Positions 1 through 9,665 are shown, counted from the first letter of the stretch. The stretch: 64,000 bases of DNA from Candidatus Peregrinibacteria bacterium CG10_big_fil_rev_8_21_14_0_10_55_24 (GCA_002772745.1 PFDV01000001.1:62001-126000); one strand, 5' to 3'. A program made the numbers and translations. The notes: generated from the letters alone by a model not told the origin.

Positions 1-188
1 AGGGCAATGCTGTGCTGCAAACCTTGAGCGAGAGTATCAACGCAGTCACCAAGGGATTCGAAGAACTCCTGGAGAGAACCGAGCGCGCTATGCGCGGACT
101 CACGCGCGACGAGAGGGAGGAAGAGGAGCATGAAAAAGATTTGCAATCGATTGAGGAACAACTCACCACTCCCCCGTTGCAGCAATGA
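1..188 (+). CDS. C-terminal end of an unknown helical protein (5' truncated)
   Basis: An open frame enters from the left edge (first full codon at 3) and ends at TGA 186-188. The visible 61 residues are highly charged: a Glu/Arg-rich helix with a run of acidic residues, then a short Pro/Gln tail, which suggests a coiled coil. No domain is recognisable. The stop overlaps the start of the next gene (ATG at 185), so the two are translationally coupled and probably belong to one operon. Function unknown. Confidence 0.7.
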   Translation, partial: GNAVLQTLSESINAVTKGFEELLERTERAMRGLTRDEREEEEHEKDLQSIEEQLTTPPLQQ

Positions 189-2047
189 TTCCCTCTGCGT
201 ACGACCCTGCACCGGAGTTTAAGCCGCGATCCCCCGACGGAAGCAAGGAAACTGTTTCCGATACGCAGCGCGGCATCAACCAAGTGGACCAGGTGCGCGA
301 GGACTTCCGGAGAATGAATGAGCTCAAACCGCGCTTCGAGGAGATCCGTAACACCATCCAACGACACGCCGGAATGGCTGTTCCCGAGAAGGCGGCACAG
401 TGGCGCACCCTCGGACAGAAATTCGAACAGGAGGCGAATATCCTCTGGCAGCAGTACCTCGCTGCCGGGGATGCCATTGGGTCACACTCCGAAGCAGCGA
501 CGCGTCACCTCAAACCCATTCTCGACAGTGGCGGGTACGACCGGAACTGGAGCGGAGAGCGTTTCCACGACGCACGGGCGCTCCTCATTGCCGAACACAC
601 GGCGGCCATTGATCGCATGGAGCAGGCGCTTACACGCTACGAGCAGATGCTCGCGAGACCCGCAGAGCCCAAGGAAACGCGCGCGCCCGAAACGAGGAAG
701 GTAAGGCGGATGCAACCTAGACCACAGGCCACACAGGAAGAAAACCCGACCGTGATTCCCGCACCCAGAGCACCGTCGGCACCACAACAGGTTACACCGG
801 CACCCAAAACTCAACCGCAGGCTGCTACACCAGCGCAAAAGACTGAGCCAATACATGCCGTACCAGCACCGAAAGCTGCGGTTCCAATGCGTCCAACGCC
901 AATACCTTCAAAGCAACCTCGGCAACCGACGAAGAACGTGTTACCCCCTATACGCCCCGCACAGAAACCTAGGCCACCGCAGAAACGAAGCGTAGAACCG
1001 ATACCCGCACAGGAGTCACCCCTTCGCGCTCCGCGTGCTCCTGCACCAAAGCCTGACCTCTCCGGCGCCGACGAGGAGATTCGTGCCGAGCAGGAAAAGC
1101 TGGATAAGGAAGAGGATCGCCGCATTGAGAGTAACTGGCGAGACTCCGTGCTCATCGTTCAGATAATTAGAGGCTACCACAGCGGGATGCCTTTTAGCAG
1201 GGAGAAGATGACTCCTGATCAAGTACGGCTCAGCACTGTCGTTGACCACTTGCAAACCTGGGCACCGAATCGCATCACCGAACCGGTGATTGCTCTCAAT
1301 AGCAGTGAAGCAGTGAAAGCATTCGCAGAGCTCTTGCACCAGGACGATTCGCTCTTTGTGCAAGTCAAGGGACATCCCAACTTCTGGCGCTACTCTGGAT
1401 CACCGGAGAACTTCTTCTCCATTATGGAAGGATTACGTAAACAGCATACGGACATCCCTGATTTTGGAACTCCTGAGCACGATGCCTACCTTGATAAGCT
1501 GCAGAAGGACGCGGGGAAGATTCTGGGTAAACCCGCAGGAGCATATGAAGTGAAACCATTTGAAGAAGTACCTGCGGAGAAGCTTCAGGAAATACCCAAG
1601 CCCAAACCAGCAGTAGACGATGTTCCCCAGGAGCAACCTGCGCCACCCAAGGAGGAAGAGCAAAGAGCAGTACAACCGAAGGAATTGCTTTTACAATCCT
1701 TGATGGGCGCCGATCTCGATGCCATCGACAGCATGCTCAAACAGCTTTCGCCGGAGGAGATACGAACCGTACTCTCCACGCTCCCACCGATAGACGACTG
1801 GCAGCGACAGCATCTTTTTCATAAACCTGAGCACGCGCAATTCTGGTCTCAGGAAACCGATACGTTGATTGAGGACGCATCTCACAATCCTGCGATGATC
1901 CCCGATCTCCTCCGGCAAATGGAGAAAAAAGGAGGATACACGGCAATCGTTGAGGATGCCTCTACATCGGAGACACTGCGCAGAGAACTCATGGTGCGCT
2001 ACCTGAGCCTTGCAGCACTCGTAGGACCCGAGAAGGAGAACGCATAG
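185..2047 (+). CDS. Hypothetical protein with proline/alanine-rich linker
   Basis: 620 residues, not recognised as a known family. About residues 35-165 look like a helical, charged region. Residues 170-300 form a low-complexity Pro/Ala/Lys/Gln linker. A globular segment follows at about 310-440 (around VLIVQIIRGYHSG and FWRYSGSPENFF), then an acidic/proline stretch and a helical C-terminal domain. There is no signal peptide or membrane segment, so it is probably cytoplasmic. The ATG overlaps the stop of the upstream gene by 4 nt, which indicates coupling. The build resembles cytoplasmic scaffold proteins found beside secretion or surface systems in this lineage, but that is only inference. 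Confidence 0.75.
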   Translation: MIPSAYDPAPEFKPRSPDGSKETVSDTQRGINQVDQVREDFRRMNELKPRFEEIRNTIQRHAGMAVPEKAAQWRTLGQKFEQEANILWQQYLAAGDAIGSHSEAATRHLKPILDSGGYDRNWSGERFHDARALLIAEHTAAIDRMEQALTRYEQMLARPAEPKETRAPETRKVRRMQPRPQATQEENPTVIPAPRAPSAPQQVTPAPKTQPQAATPAQKTEPIHAVPAPKAAVPMRPTPIPSKQPRQPTKNVLPPIRPAQKPRPPQKRSVEPIPAQESPLRAPRAPAPKPDLSGADEEIRAEQEKLDKEEDRRIESNWRDSVLIVQIIRGYHSGMPFSREKMTPDQVRLSTVVDHLQTWAPNRITEPVIALNSSEAVKAFAELLHQDDSLFVQVKGHPNFWRYSGSPENFFSIMEGLRKQHTDIPDFGTPEHDAYLDKLQKDAGKILGKPAGAYEVKPFEEVPAEKLQEIPKPKPAVDDVPQEQPAPPKEEEQRAVQPKELLLQSLMGADLDAIDSMLKQLSPEEIRTVLSTLPPIDDWQRQHLFHKPEHAQFWSQETDTLIEDASHNPAMIPDLLRQMEKKGGYTAIVEDASTSETLRRELMVRYLSLAALVGPEKENA

Positions 2048-2056
2048 GTCGCTAAG

Positions 2057-3502
2057 CTACTGGATCACCAGCGTTGCAGTCGCCGGTGAGGAGAGCAGAG
2101 CTCCCCCTGTGGGATTGGAGATACGCAGGTTGATGAGTTCACCAGAGTCGTTGTACTCGTCGTCAAAAATCTGCACCGGGAACACCTTCTTGGCTTCGCC
2201 TGGAACGAACGTGAGTATCCCTGAGGTCGCCGTGTAATCCTGGACAATAATAGCCGTTCCTCCGGTGGTTGCGTACTCGACCGTCACCGTCCCCTTCGTC
2301 CCTCCGGAGCGAATGACCGTGACGTACGCGGTGGTATCGGCTTCTTCGACCTCGAAGGACGACTGCGCAAACTTGAGCGCCCCTGTGCCAAACGTCACCA
2401 CCTCATCGTCAATAATCGTGAGCAGGACTTCCTTGGCGTACCCCAGCACGGCACTCGCAGAGGGAGACTGCAGTTTGAGTGTGACAGTTTTGCTCCCGTT
2501 GATTTGGGAGTTATCTGCGATGGAAACCGTGAATGTTTTGGAGGTCTCTCCGGATGCGAACTCGAGCGTCCCGTTGGCCGCCGTGTACTGCGTTCCCGAT
2601 GTCGCTGTTCCATTCTGCGTTGCGTACTGCACCGATGCAGTGCCACTGGGATTCTTGCGCACGACGCTGATCGTAATCTGTCCTGCATTCTCCGCAACAT
2701 CGTATCCCACAGCGGAGAATTCGATGGTGTTCTGCGCATCCGACGATGCCGCTGAGGAGGAAGAGGAGGAAGAGGAACTACCACCGTCATCATCAATGAT
2801 GGTGATGGTCGCCGTACTGGGCATGTTGAGTACTGCACTGCCTGTAGGACCAGAGAGTGTGAGCGTGATGGTTTCATTCGCCTCTCCAGTTGTATCATCC
2901 AAAATGCGTACGGAGAACATCTCGCTCGTATCATGATTGGCAAATGTAAGCGTGCCTGACACAACTTCAAAATCCTGCTCGTTCGTTGCCGTGCTGGCCG
3001 TTGCCGCGTACTGAACCGAGACGCTGCCTTCGTTCCCTCCAACCCGTACGACACTGATAGTTGCGTACTCCTTATCTTCATCCACGGTATAGTTACTCAA
3101 CGTAAAGCGGAATGAGCCTGCTGAGGTAACGGAAATGGACGAGCTTGAGGAGGATGTTGAAGATGACGTGGATGTTGACGTGGAAGAGCTTGATGACGAC
3201 GAACTCGACGATGATGTACTCGAAGAGGAGACGTTCCCCATGAGGTCGTCACGCAAGCGCTGCATGAGTACTGCCACCTGTCCCCGTGTGACGTAATCGT
3301 TTGGGCCGAATCGTCCGTCCGCATAGCCATGGATAATTCCCGCCTGACTCAACTCCCCTACGGCTTCATCGTAGAAGGAACCACTGCGCACGTCAGGGAA
3401 GAGTGAGGAACCCAGCACACCGGCACCGATACTCGTGCCGGCAACGCCCAGGAGCGCACCGAAGAGAACAAGGAGAGAAGGAGTGAGTGAGCGCAGCCGC
3501 AT
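2057..3502 (-). CDS. Secreted SLH-domain protein with three Calx-beta repeats
   Basis: 481 residues. An N-terminal signal/anchor helix (about 8-28) is followed by one S-layer homology domain (about 34-88, with FPDV, GIIHGYADGRFGPNDYVTR and a QVAVLMQRL helix). A serine/threonine spacer of about 35 residues follows, then three Calx-beta repeats of about 115 residues, each with the FxVxE..G...ISVVR, VQYAT..GTA and TFxxGExxKxFxVxIxDD signatures. SLH domains bind cell-wall polymers and Calx-beta domains bind Ca2+ or act in adhesion, so this is probably a cell-surface stalk or adhesin. Start is the ATG with a clean signal peptide. It converges with the upstream gene, with 9 nt between stops. Confidence 0.9.
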   Translation of the reverse strand: MRLRSLTPSLLVLFGALLGVAGTSIGAGVLGSSLFPDVRSGSFYDEAVGELSQAGIIHGYADGRFGPNDYVTRGQVAVLMQRLRDDLMGNVSSSSTSSSSSSSSSSSTSTSTSSSTSSSSSSISVTSAGSFRFTLSNYTVDEDKEYATISVVRVGGNEGSVSVQYAATASTATNEQDFEVVSGTLTFANHDTSEMFSVRILDDTTGEANETITLTLSGPTGSAVLNMPSTATITIIDDDGGSSSSSSSSSAASSDAQNTIEFSAVGYDVAENAGQITISVVRKNPSGTASVQYATQNGTATSGTQYTAANGTLEFASGETSKTFTVSIADNSQINGSKTVTLKLQSPSASAVLGYAKEVLLTIIDDEVVTFGTGALKFAQSSFEVEEADTTAYVTVIRSGGTKGTVTVEYATTGGTAIIVQDYTATSGILTFVPGEAKKVFPVQIFDDEYNDSGELINLRISNPTGGALLSSPATATLVIQ

Positions 3503-3598
3503 TGTGGAGGGGGAAAGTTCGCATCAGTATGGCCCCCACGGGAGCACAGGTGCAAGGTCTCGTTGCGTTGAGGACCGGATAAGGTTCTTATCACAAAT

Positions 3599-3627
3599 TA
3601 GACAAAAAAACATATTTATCATATAAT
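3599..3627 (+). promoter_or_regulatory. Sigma70-type promoter for the DMT transporter gene, leaderless
   Basis: TAGACA (3599-3604), a 17-nt spacer and a perfect TATAAT (3622-3627). The ATG at 3636 is 8 nt after the hexamer, so the predicted transcription start is at or beside the start codon. No Shine-Dalgarno sequence can fit. Confidence 0.75.
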
Positions 3628-3635
3628 AAAGAGAA

Positions 3636-4637
3636 ATGTACTCGATTGACGCTGCGTTCCACCCCATCCAGGCACACCGCAGAATGCGCTTGCATTCGCG
3701 CACTATTGGGTGGGCTTCCCTGGCCGTTATGATCCCTGCGGCGTCCACGTACGCCGCATTCGCCAAGGTACTTACCGGCGTGTTCTCTCCGCTCTCGATG
3801 CTCTTCTTGAGTGAATCGATGCTGCTCATCTTCGCCATTCTCTCCTTTGGACTTCTTCCCCTCCTCCATTCACTGTTCCGACTCAAGCGGTCACTCCTCC
3901 CTCAGTTGCTCCTCTTGGGAACACTCAATGGAGCACTCGCTCCCCTGCTGCTCTTTATCGGATTGCAGCACACGACGGCAATTAACACCGAACTCTTCGG
4001 CAGAACGGAAACGATCTTTATCATGCTCCTGGGAGCGAACGTTCTCCATCAACGCATCGATCGCCCCCACATCGTCGGCGGTGCCGTCATCCTTCTGGGA
4101 ATCTTAACCGCCACGCTAGAAGGATTTTCCAACGGCATTACCTTACACAGCGGAGATGTCTTCATTCTGCTCTCCGCCCTGACGTTCAGCATTGGTGGAA
4201 CGGTCGTGCGCAAGTCGCTCCTGCGCGTTGATCCTGCGCTCCTCATTATCGCACGCTCGGGCATGGCGCTTTGCGTTTTCTTCCTCGTATCACCCTTCAT
4301 CGCACATCCCTTTATCGATGAAGTACGCCTGTTCCCGCTGACCCTCCTGCCCGCACTGATCGGATTCGGCTTCATTGCGCGCTTTGTGGCGGTCTTTACC
4401 TGTTACCAGGCGATCGAGAGGCTCCCCGTGCACACGTACGCCCTGATGGCCACAACGACCGTGGCCGGCTCTATCTTCTTCTCTCATCTCTACCTGGGTG
4501 AACCGCTCCACTGGTACCACGGCGTGGGCACGCTCTGCATCATTCTGGGAGCCGGTCTCGTGCACATGAAAGGACTCTATGCCTCTGAACAGCACTTCCG
4601 TACCCACATCCACGCACAGCACCAGCAACGGGTGTGA
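3636..4637 (+). CDS. EamA/DMT-superfamily transporter
   Basis: 333 residues with about ten hydrophobic helices arranged as two EamA repeats (about 20-155 and 170-305), ending in a short hydrophilic His-rich tail. DMT-family 10-TM proteins export metabolites, amino acids or drugs across the cytoplasmic membrane. The substrate cannot be told from sequence. Family features include the conserved short helix around TTAINTELFGRTETIF in the first repeat and LPVHTYALMATTT in the second. The start is fixed by the promoter 8 nt upstream. It converges with the SLH gene at 4685. Confidence 0.85.
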   Translation: MYSIDAAFHPIQAHRRMRLHSRTIGWASLAVMIPAASTYAAFAKVLTGVFSPLSMLFLSESMLLIFAILSFGLLPLLHSLFRLKRSLLPQLLLLGTLNGALAPLLLFIGLQHTTAINTELFGRTETIFIMLLGANVLHQRIDRPHIVGGAVILLGILTATLEGFSNGITLHSGDVFILLSALTFSIGGTVVRKSLLRVDPALLIIARSGMALCVFFLVSPFIAHPFIDEVRLFPLTLLPALIGFGFIARFVAVFTCYQAIERLPVHTYALMATTTVAGSIFFSHLYLGEPLHWYHGVGTLCIILGAGLVHMKGLYASEQHFRTHIHAQHQQRV

Positions 4638-4658
4638 GGCTGTGGATAGTACGTGAGA

Positions 4659-4685
4659 AGTATCGACAGGAGGTTTCTCGATACT
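4659..4685. other. Short hairpin between convergent genes
   Basis: Inverted repeat AGTATCGA (4659-4666) / TCGATACT (4678-4685) with an 11-nt loop lies between the two convergent stop codons. It lacks a T-run, so it is at best a weak bidirectional terminator. The same GTATCGA word is used in the array at 5.6 kb. Confidence 0.35.
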
Positions 4686-5536
4686 CAGTACACCTGCAAT
4701 GCCAGCGAGAGAATCTTCGCCATCTGCGCCCGGTTCACCGGATCGAGCGGACCAAATGTGCCCGTGGCATTTCCCTCGGCATCCGTGTACCCGCCGACCA
4801 TGCCATTGAGTGCCGCTGTCTCAATCGCTGCGGCAAATTCCGTGGAGAGTGAAACATCCTCAAAACGATCACCCGTCGGCGTTTCGATATCCGCACCAAA
4901 GCCCTGGAGCACTGTCGCTACGACCTGGGCACGGTTTGCTGGGGACTCCACGTTAATAGAGCCGTCGGAGAAGACCGCCCATCCCAACATTTCCGCGCAG
5001 GTAATGTAGGACTGAGACCAGCGTCCCGCCGCTGAGACGTTCTTTGCCTCTTCTTCGCATTTCTCCTTGTCGACATCTATGGCTTCGATGACCACTTTTG
5101 CCAGTTGCTCAATGGTAATGCTGTCCTGCGGACCAAAGAATCCCGTAGGCAATCCCTGTGCATCCTGATAGCCCGAGACAATCCCCCGTTGGGCGATATC
5201 CCGAATGTACGGTGCAAACCATGAATCGATTGGCACGTCATTGAGCGCAGTGGGAACGCCGTTGACCCGGATCACCAGCGTCGATTCCTCACCCTGGGGT
5301 GCGGCTCCCCGCACGTTTTGCAGCTCCTGAGAATCAACCGGGGGGAAAAGCTCCTGCGCAGTTTGACGTACTCTACGGCCGGAAAGCTCATGCTGCTCGA
5401 CTTCCGCCGTCTCCAGAGCACTATGCAGATACAACAAATCCTGTTCCATGGCGTACTGCGCATGGAGTACAACCCCAACGCCCGCCGCAGCGAAGACGAT
5501 CAGACCGGCCAGGGCGAGATGGGTCGTTCGTGCCAT
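4685..5536 (-). CDS. Secreted protein with three SLH domains
   Basis: 283 residues from the ATG at 5536: signal peptide/anchor (about 5-28), a short helical stretch, then three S-layer homology domains filling the rest (around DVPIDSWFAPYIRDIAQRG, SQSYITCAEMLGW and FEDVSLSTEFAAAIETAALN, with GFFGPQDSIT and GTFGPLDPVNRAQMAK turns). It is probably an S-layer or wall-associated protein. The frame stays open further upstream to 5767, but that extension is encoded by the tandem GAGTATC-type array, so I reject it. A TAGTAT hexamer at 5545-5550 (minus strand) sits 8 nt before the chosen ATG, supporting this start and a leaderless mRNA. Confidence 0.88.
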   Translation of the reverse strand: MARTTHLALAGLIVFAAAGVGVVLHAQYAMEQDLLYLHSALETAEVEQHELSGRRVRQTAQELFPPVDSQELQNVRGAAPQGEESTLVIRVNGVPTALNDVPIDSWFAPYIRDIAQRGIVSGYQDAQGLPTGFFGPQDSITIEQLAKVVIEAIDVDKEKCEEEAKNVSAAGRWSQSYITCAEMLGWAVFSDGSINVESPANRAQVVATVLQGFGADIETPTGDRFEDVSLSTEFAAAIETAALNGMVGGYTDAEGNATGTFGPLDPVNRAQMAKILSLALQVY

Positions 5537-5588
5537 TGGCAGAAATACTAGCAATGTTGCCGGTGGACGGCAACGTGGAGCTGCACGG

Positions 5589-5672
5589 GAGTATCGAGTA
5601 TTAAGTATTAAGTATGCATACTGGATACTCCATACTCGATACTCCATACTGGATACTCCATACTCGATACTC
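5589..5672. repeat. Inverted word array (GAGTATC/ATACTCC)
   Basis: About 85 bp built from a 7-10-bp word. GAGTATCGAGTAT at 5589-5601 has perfect reverse complements at 5632-5644 and 5660-5672, joined by ATACTGG/ATACTCC units. It lies in the divergent intergenic space between the SLH gene and carB and could fold into alternative hairpins. Confidence 0.8.
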
Positions 5673-5720
5673 CGTAGATGTCTTGCGTGGCTACTGGCAA
5701 TCACGTAGTCTCCTGCGGAC

Positions 5721-8700
5721 ATGACAGCACGGAATGCCGGCGGCTCCCGCATGCCTGACCGAGGCACGGGGAGGCGTTTTTCAAGAATCGGCGAAGTAAA
5801 GACCGTCCTCCTCCTGGGATCCGGCGCTCTGAAGATCGGCGAAGCGGGTGAATTTGACTACTCGGGAAGCCAGGCAATTAAAGCACTTAAGGAAGAAGGA
5901 GCTCGCGTCATTCTCGTGAACCCCAATATCGCCACGAATCAGACGAGTTGGAACCTTGCAGATACCGTGTACTTCCTCCCCGTGACCCCCGCATTCGTGG
6001 AGCGAGTGATCGTTGCGGAGAAGCCCGATGCCATCCTCTTAGGCTTTGGAGGCCAAACCGCGCTCAACTGCGGGTTGCAACTCAGTGACATGGGTCTCTT
6101 GCGCAAGTACGGCATCACGGTCTTGGGAACCCCCATCGAGAGCATTCGCAATACCGAAGACAGAGCACTCTTTAACCGCGAACTCCTGGGCATCAGCGTA
6201 GATGTCCCCCGTTCCATCCCCTGTGAGAGCCTGGAAGAAGCGCTGCGTGCAGCCTTGGACATTGGGTTCCCGGTGATCGTGCGCGGAGCGTTTGCGTTAG
6301 GAGGCAAAGGCAGCGGCCGCGCCAAAGACGAACGGGAACTCAAAGAAATCTGCAAAGTCGCCTTCGTCGAATCTCCGCAAATCCTGGTCGAAGAAGATCT
6401 GACAGGGTGGAAAGAGATAGAGTACGAGGTCGTTCGCGATATCACCGATAACTGCATCACGGTATGCAATATGGAGAACGTCGACCCCTTGGGAATCCAC
6501 ACGGGCGAATCCATCGTCGTCGCCCCCAGCCAAACCCTGGATAACACTGATTACCAGATGCTGCGCTCCATTTCACTCAAGGTCATCCGACACCTTGGAA
6601 TCATCGGTGAGTGCAATATCCAATTCGCACTGGATCCCCATTCGCGCAACTACCGCGTGATCGAGGTCAACGCGCGACTGAGCCGCAGTTCCGCACTCGC
6701 ATCGAAGGCGACCGGATACCCCCTCGCCTTCATTGCCGCAAAGCTCGCCTGGGGGTACACCTTGCCTGAGCTCACGAATGCCATCACACGCGTGACGTGC
6801 GCGGACTTTGAACCCTCGCTCGACTACGTCGCCGTAAAGATCCCCCGGTGGGATTTGCAGAAGTTCCGCTTCGTCTCGCAACAGGTGACCAGTGAGATGA
6901 AATCTGTGGGAGAGGTGATGGCACTCGGACGCACGTTTGAAGAAGCTCTGCAGAAAGCCATTCGCATGCTCAATATCGGTGCAGAGGGGCTCTTCCCCAT
7001 GCCGTTTTCCTTCGCAGATGCCGGCGAAGAGGCATGTCGCCCGACCCCGCGGCGCATGTTCGCCGTCGCCGAAGCCCTGCGCACTGGCATGAGTGCGAAG
7101 GAACTCAACAAGAACACCGGAATCGATTGCTGGTTTCTGGAGCGTATCCGCACCTGCGCGATACTCGCGGATACACTGAGCAAACAACGCGATCCCCTCT
7201 CGCCGACGCAAATGCTTGCAGTCAAACGCGCCGGGTTCTCCGACCGTGGGATAGCGCTGCAGATGCACCAGGACATGGCAACCATTCGCTCACTGCGCCT
7301 TGCGCAGGGGGTGACACCCGTCGTAAAACAGGTGGACACGCTGGCCGGCGAGTTCCCCGCCCAGACCAACTACCTCTACCTCACCTATCACGGAACGGAA
7401 CACGACATCTGTTTCGACACCCAGAAAGAGCAGCGTGCCATCGTTTTAGGAGGAGGTCCGTACTCCATCGGTTCCTCCGTGGAATTTGACTGGTGCTGCG
7501 TTCAGGCTACGCATGAGTTGCAGCGCCAAGGCTTTTCCGTCGCCATGGTGAACAGCAATCCCGAAACCGTCAGCACCGATTACGACGAGTGCGATTACCT
7601 GTTCTTTGAGGAACTGAGCGAAGAGCGCGTTCGCGATATCGTGGATTTGCTCCACCCCGATGGTGTTGTCGTTTCGATGGGCGGCCAGATCCCCAACTCA
7701 CTCGCTTCCAAACTTGCCGCAGCAAAGATCCCCATCTTAGGAACAAATCCGCGCGACATTGACCGCGCGGAAGACCGGCACAAGTTCAGTTCACTCCTGG
7801 ATGAGCTCTGCGTCGACCAACCTGAATGGCGGGAATTCAGCGACGTCCGCTCCGCCACGAGCTTTGCCAACAGCGTGGGATACCCCGTCATCGTGCGCCC
7901 CAGCTACGTGCTCTCCGGAGCCTCGATGGCCGTGGTGCACTCGGACACGGACCTGGAAGCCTACGTGAACGAATCCGCATTCATTAATAAGGAAGCTCCG
8001 ATCGTCGTTTCTAAATTCGAACAGGGGGCCAAGGAGATTGAGTTCGACGGCGTTGCGCAGGGCGGACAGCTCCTCCTCTATGCCGTATCGGAGCATATCG
8101 AGAATGCCGGCGTGCACTCCGGCGATGCAACGATCGTGCTCCCCCCACAGCGGGTGAATTTGGAAACGCTCCGTCGGATCAAATCCGTAGCGAAGAAGAT
8201 CTCCGCCAACCTCTCGATTTCGGGACCTTTTAACATCCAGTTCCTGGCGCGGAATAACCGCATCAAGGTCATTGAATGCAACCTGCGTGCCAGCAGGAGC
8301 TTCCCTTTTGCCAGCAAAGTGACTGGTGAAAACTTCATCACGATTGCTACCCAGGCACTCCTCAAGCGCGCCGAGGAGAATCAGCGCTACCAGACGCTTG
8401 ATCTCGATCACGTCGGCGTGAAGGCCGCACAGTTCAGCTTCAGTCGCTTAAAGGGTGCCGACCCACGTTTGGGAGTAGAGATGGCAAGCACCGGAGAGGT
8501 GGCATGCTTCGGTTTGGATGCCGAACAAGCTCTGTTGACTGCGCTCATCGCCGTGGGGTTTAAGCCGCCGAAGAAGAGCATCCTCCTGACGGTGGGCACC
8601 ATCGAGGACAAGTTGGACCTGTTCCCCTCCGTCCAGCAACTGCGCGATAAGGGTTTTGCATTCTTTGCAACCAAACACACGCACGAGTTTTTGGAATCCC

Positions 8701-9011
8701 GCGGGATTCCCTCCGCGCTCCTCCATAAGGTTTCGGAGCCGAGGAGCCCCAACATCCAGGAGTACCTGGAGAAGCGCCGCATCGACCTCGTCATCAACAT
8801 CCCCACGCACTCAAGCGGAGACGAGCAAACCGACGGGTACTTCATCCGGCGCATCGCCACCGACCAGGGCATCCCCCTGATCACGAACGTGCAGCTTGCG
8901 AAACGCATTATCGAAACACTCTGTCGGATCGAGAAACCGGAAGATCTGCCGCTCCTCCCCTGGCCGAAACTGCTGGGAATCAGCCGCTCGTGCGCACCAA
9001 AAACCCCATAA
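5721..9011 (+). CDS. carB: Carbamoyl-phosphate synthase large subunit, CPSase I/CAD-like
   Basis: 1096 residues (E. coli CarB is 1073). It makes carbamoyl phosphate from bicarbonate, ammonia (delivered by CarA) and 2 ATP for pyrimidine and arginine synthesis. Order: N-terminal ATP-grasp half (from VLLLGSG, about residue 30), oligomerisation region, second ATP-grasp half (from AIVLGGGPYSIGSSVEFDW, about 573) and a C-terminal MGS-like allosteric domain (from about 950). The sequence resembles animal CPSase I/CAD more than E. coli CarB: GEAGEFDYSGSQAIKALKEE, CNMENVDPLGIHTGESIVVA, and LVINIPTHSS in the MGS domain. The N-terminus is uncertain: ATG 5721 or 5751. No carA is seen in the window. Confidence 0.95.
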   Translation: MTARNAGGSRMPDRGTGRRFSRIGEVKTVLLLGSGALKIGEAGEFDYSGSQAIKALKEEGARVILVNPNIATNQTSWNLADTVYFLPVTPAFVERVIVAEKPDAILLGFGGQTALNCGLQLSDMGLLRKYGITVLGTPIESIRNTEDRALFNRELLGISVDVPRSIPCESLEEALRAALDIGFPVIVRGAFALGGKGSGRAKDERELKEICKVAFVESPQILVEEDLTGWKEIEYEVVRDITDNCITVCNMENVDPLGIHTGESIVVAPSQTLDNTDYQMLRSISLKVIRHLGIIGECNIQFALDPHSRNYRVIEVNARLSRSSALASKATGYPLAFIAAKLAWGYTLPELTNAITRVTCADFEPSLDYVAVKIPRWDLQKFRFVSQQVTSEMKSVGEVMALGRTFEEALQKAIRMLNIGAEGLFPMPFSFADAGEEACRPTPRRMFAVAEALRTGMSAKELNKNTGIDCWFLERIRTCAILADTLSKQRDPLSPTQMLAVKRAGFSDRGIALQMHQDMATIRSLRLAQGVTPVVKQVDTLAGEFPAQTNYLYLTYHGTEHDICFDTQKEQRAIVLGGGPYSIGSSVEFDWCCVQATHELQRQGFSVAMVNSNPETVSTDYDECDYLFFEELSEERVRDIVDLLHPDGVVVSMGGQIPNSLASKLAAAKIPILGTNPRDIDRAEDRHKFSSLLDELCVDQPEWREFSDVRSATSFANSVGYPVIVRPSYVLSGASMAVVHSDTDLEAYVNESAFINKEAPIVVSKFEQGAKEIEFDGVAQGGQLLLYAVSEHIENAGVHSGDATIVLPPQRVNLETLRRIKSVAKKISANLSISGPFNIQFLARNNRIKVIECNLRASRSFPFASKVTGENFITIATQALLKRAEENQRYQTLDLDHVGVKAAQFSFSRLKGADPRLGVEMASTGEVACFGLDAEQALLTALIAVGFKPPKKSILLTVGTIEDKLDLFPSVQQLRDKGFAFFATKHTHEFLESRGIPSALLHKVSEPRSPNIQEYLEKRRIDLVINIPTHSSGDEQTDGYFIRRIATDQGIPLITNVQLAKRIIETLCRIEKPEDLPLLPWPKLLGISRSCAPKTP

Positions 9012-9095
9012 TCCCCTCTGATTTTCTCCGATCACCCCATTGCGCCACCTGCGTGTTCCTCGTAGAATGCGCCGCACTCCTCTCCCCATTTCTCC

Positions 9096-9620
9096 ATGGA
9101 TGATTTTACGCAGGACGACGACCAGGGCGCACCCTACAGTGACGAGCAGACGCTCGTGACGAAGGAAGGCCTCAAAAAGCTCAAGGAGGAACTCCAGCAT
9201 CTCAAAACCGTCCGTCGCCAGGAAGTCGCTCAACGTCTGAAGGAAGCCATCTCCTATGGAGATCTCTCGGAGAACGCCGAGTACGAGGAGGCAAAGAACG
9301 AACAGGCATTCGTCGAAGGACGCATTCTGGAGCTGGAGCAGAAGATCAAGAACGCCCGGATTATCAGCGAGAAGAAGTTGGACTTGCGCATCGGCAAGGA
9401 AGTCGAGATCGGCTCCACGGTTCTGGTGCGCAACAAGACCGACCGTGACGAACCTGAGGAGTACACGATCGTCGGTTCCACTGAGGCCGATCCCCTGGAA
9501 CATAAGATCAGTAATGAATCTCCTATCGGCAAGGCGCTCCTGGGAACCAAGAAGGGAGACCTCGTACAGGTTTCCACACCGGCCGGCATGCTGAAGTACG
9601 AGGTCCTCAAGGTGTCGTGA
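9096..9620 (+). CDS. greA: Transcription elongation factor GreA
   Basis: 174 residues. GreA enters the secondary channel of RNA polymerase and stimulates cleavage of backtracked RNA. The N-terminal coiled coil (about 20-90) carries the conserved acidic tip region SYGDLSENAEYEEAKNEQ, followed by the C-terminal FKBP-like domain (EYTIVGSTEADP, ISNESPIGKALLGTKKGD). It has about 17 extra N-terminal residues compared with E. coli GreA, rich in Asp. It follows carB after 84 nt. A TAGAAT hexamer at 9063-9068 may be its own -10, giving a leader of about 20 nt. Confidence 0.96.
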   Translation: MDDFTQDDDQGAPYSDEQTLVTKEGLKKLKEELQHLKTVRRQEVAQRLKEAISYGDLSENAEYEEAKNEQAFVEGRILELEQKIKNARIISEKKLDLRIGKEVEIGSTVLVRNKTDRDEPEEYTIVGSTEADPLEHKISNESPIGKALLGTKKGDLVQVSTPAGMLKYEVLKVS

Positions 9621-9665
9621 GCACCGTCTTCCTGTCAACACAGAGAACCTGTACCATGGGAATGT

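Noticed and set aside
5589-5672. Possible CRISPR array
   Set aside because: Units are 7-13 bp in both orientations without unique spacers of 30 bp or so, and no cas genes are present.
5537-5767. N-terminal extension of the SLH gene at 4685
   Set aside because: The extension is encoded by the GAGTATC array and lacks a signal peptide; a start with a proper signal peptide and -10 element exists at 5536.
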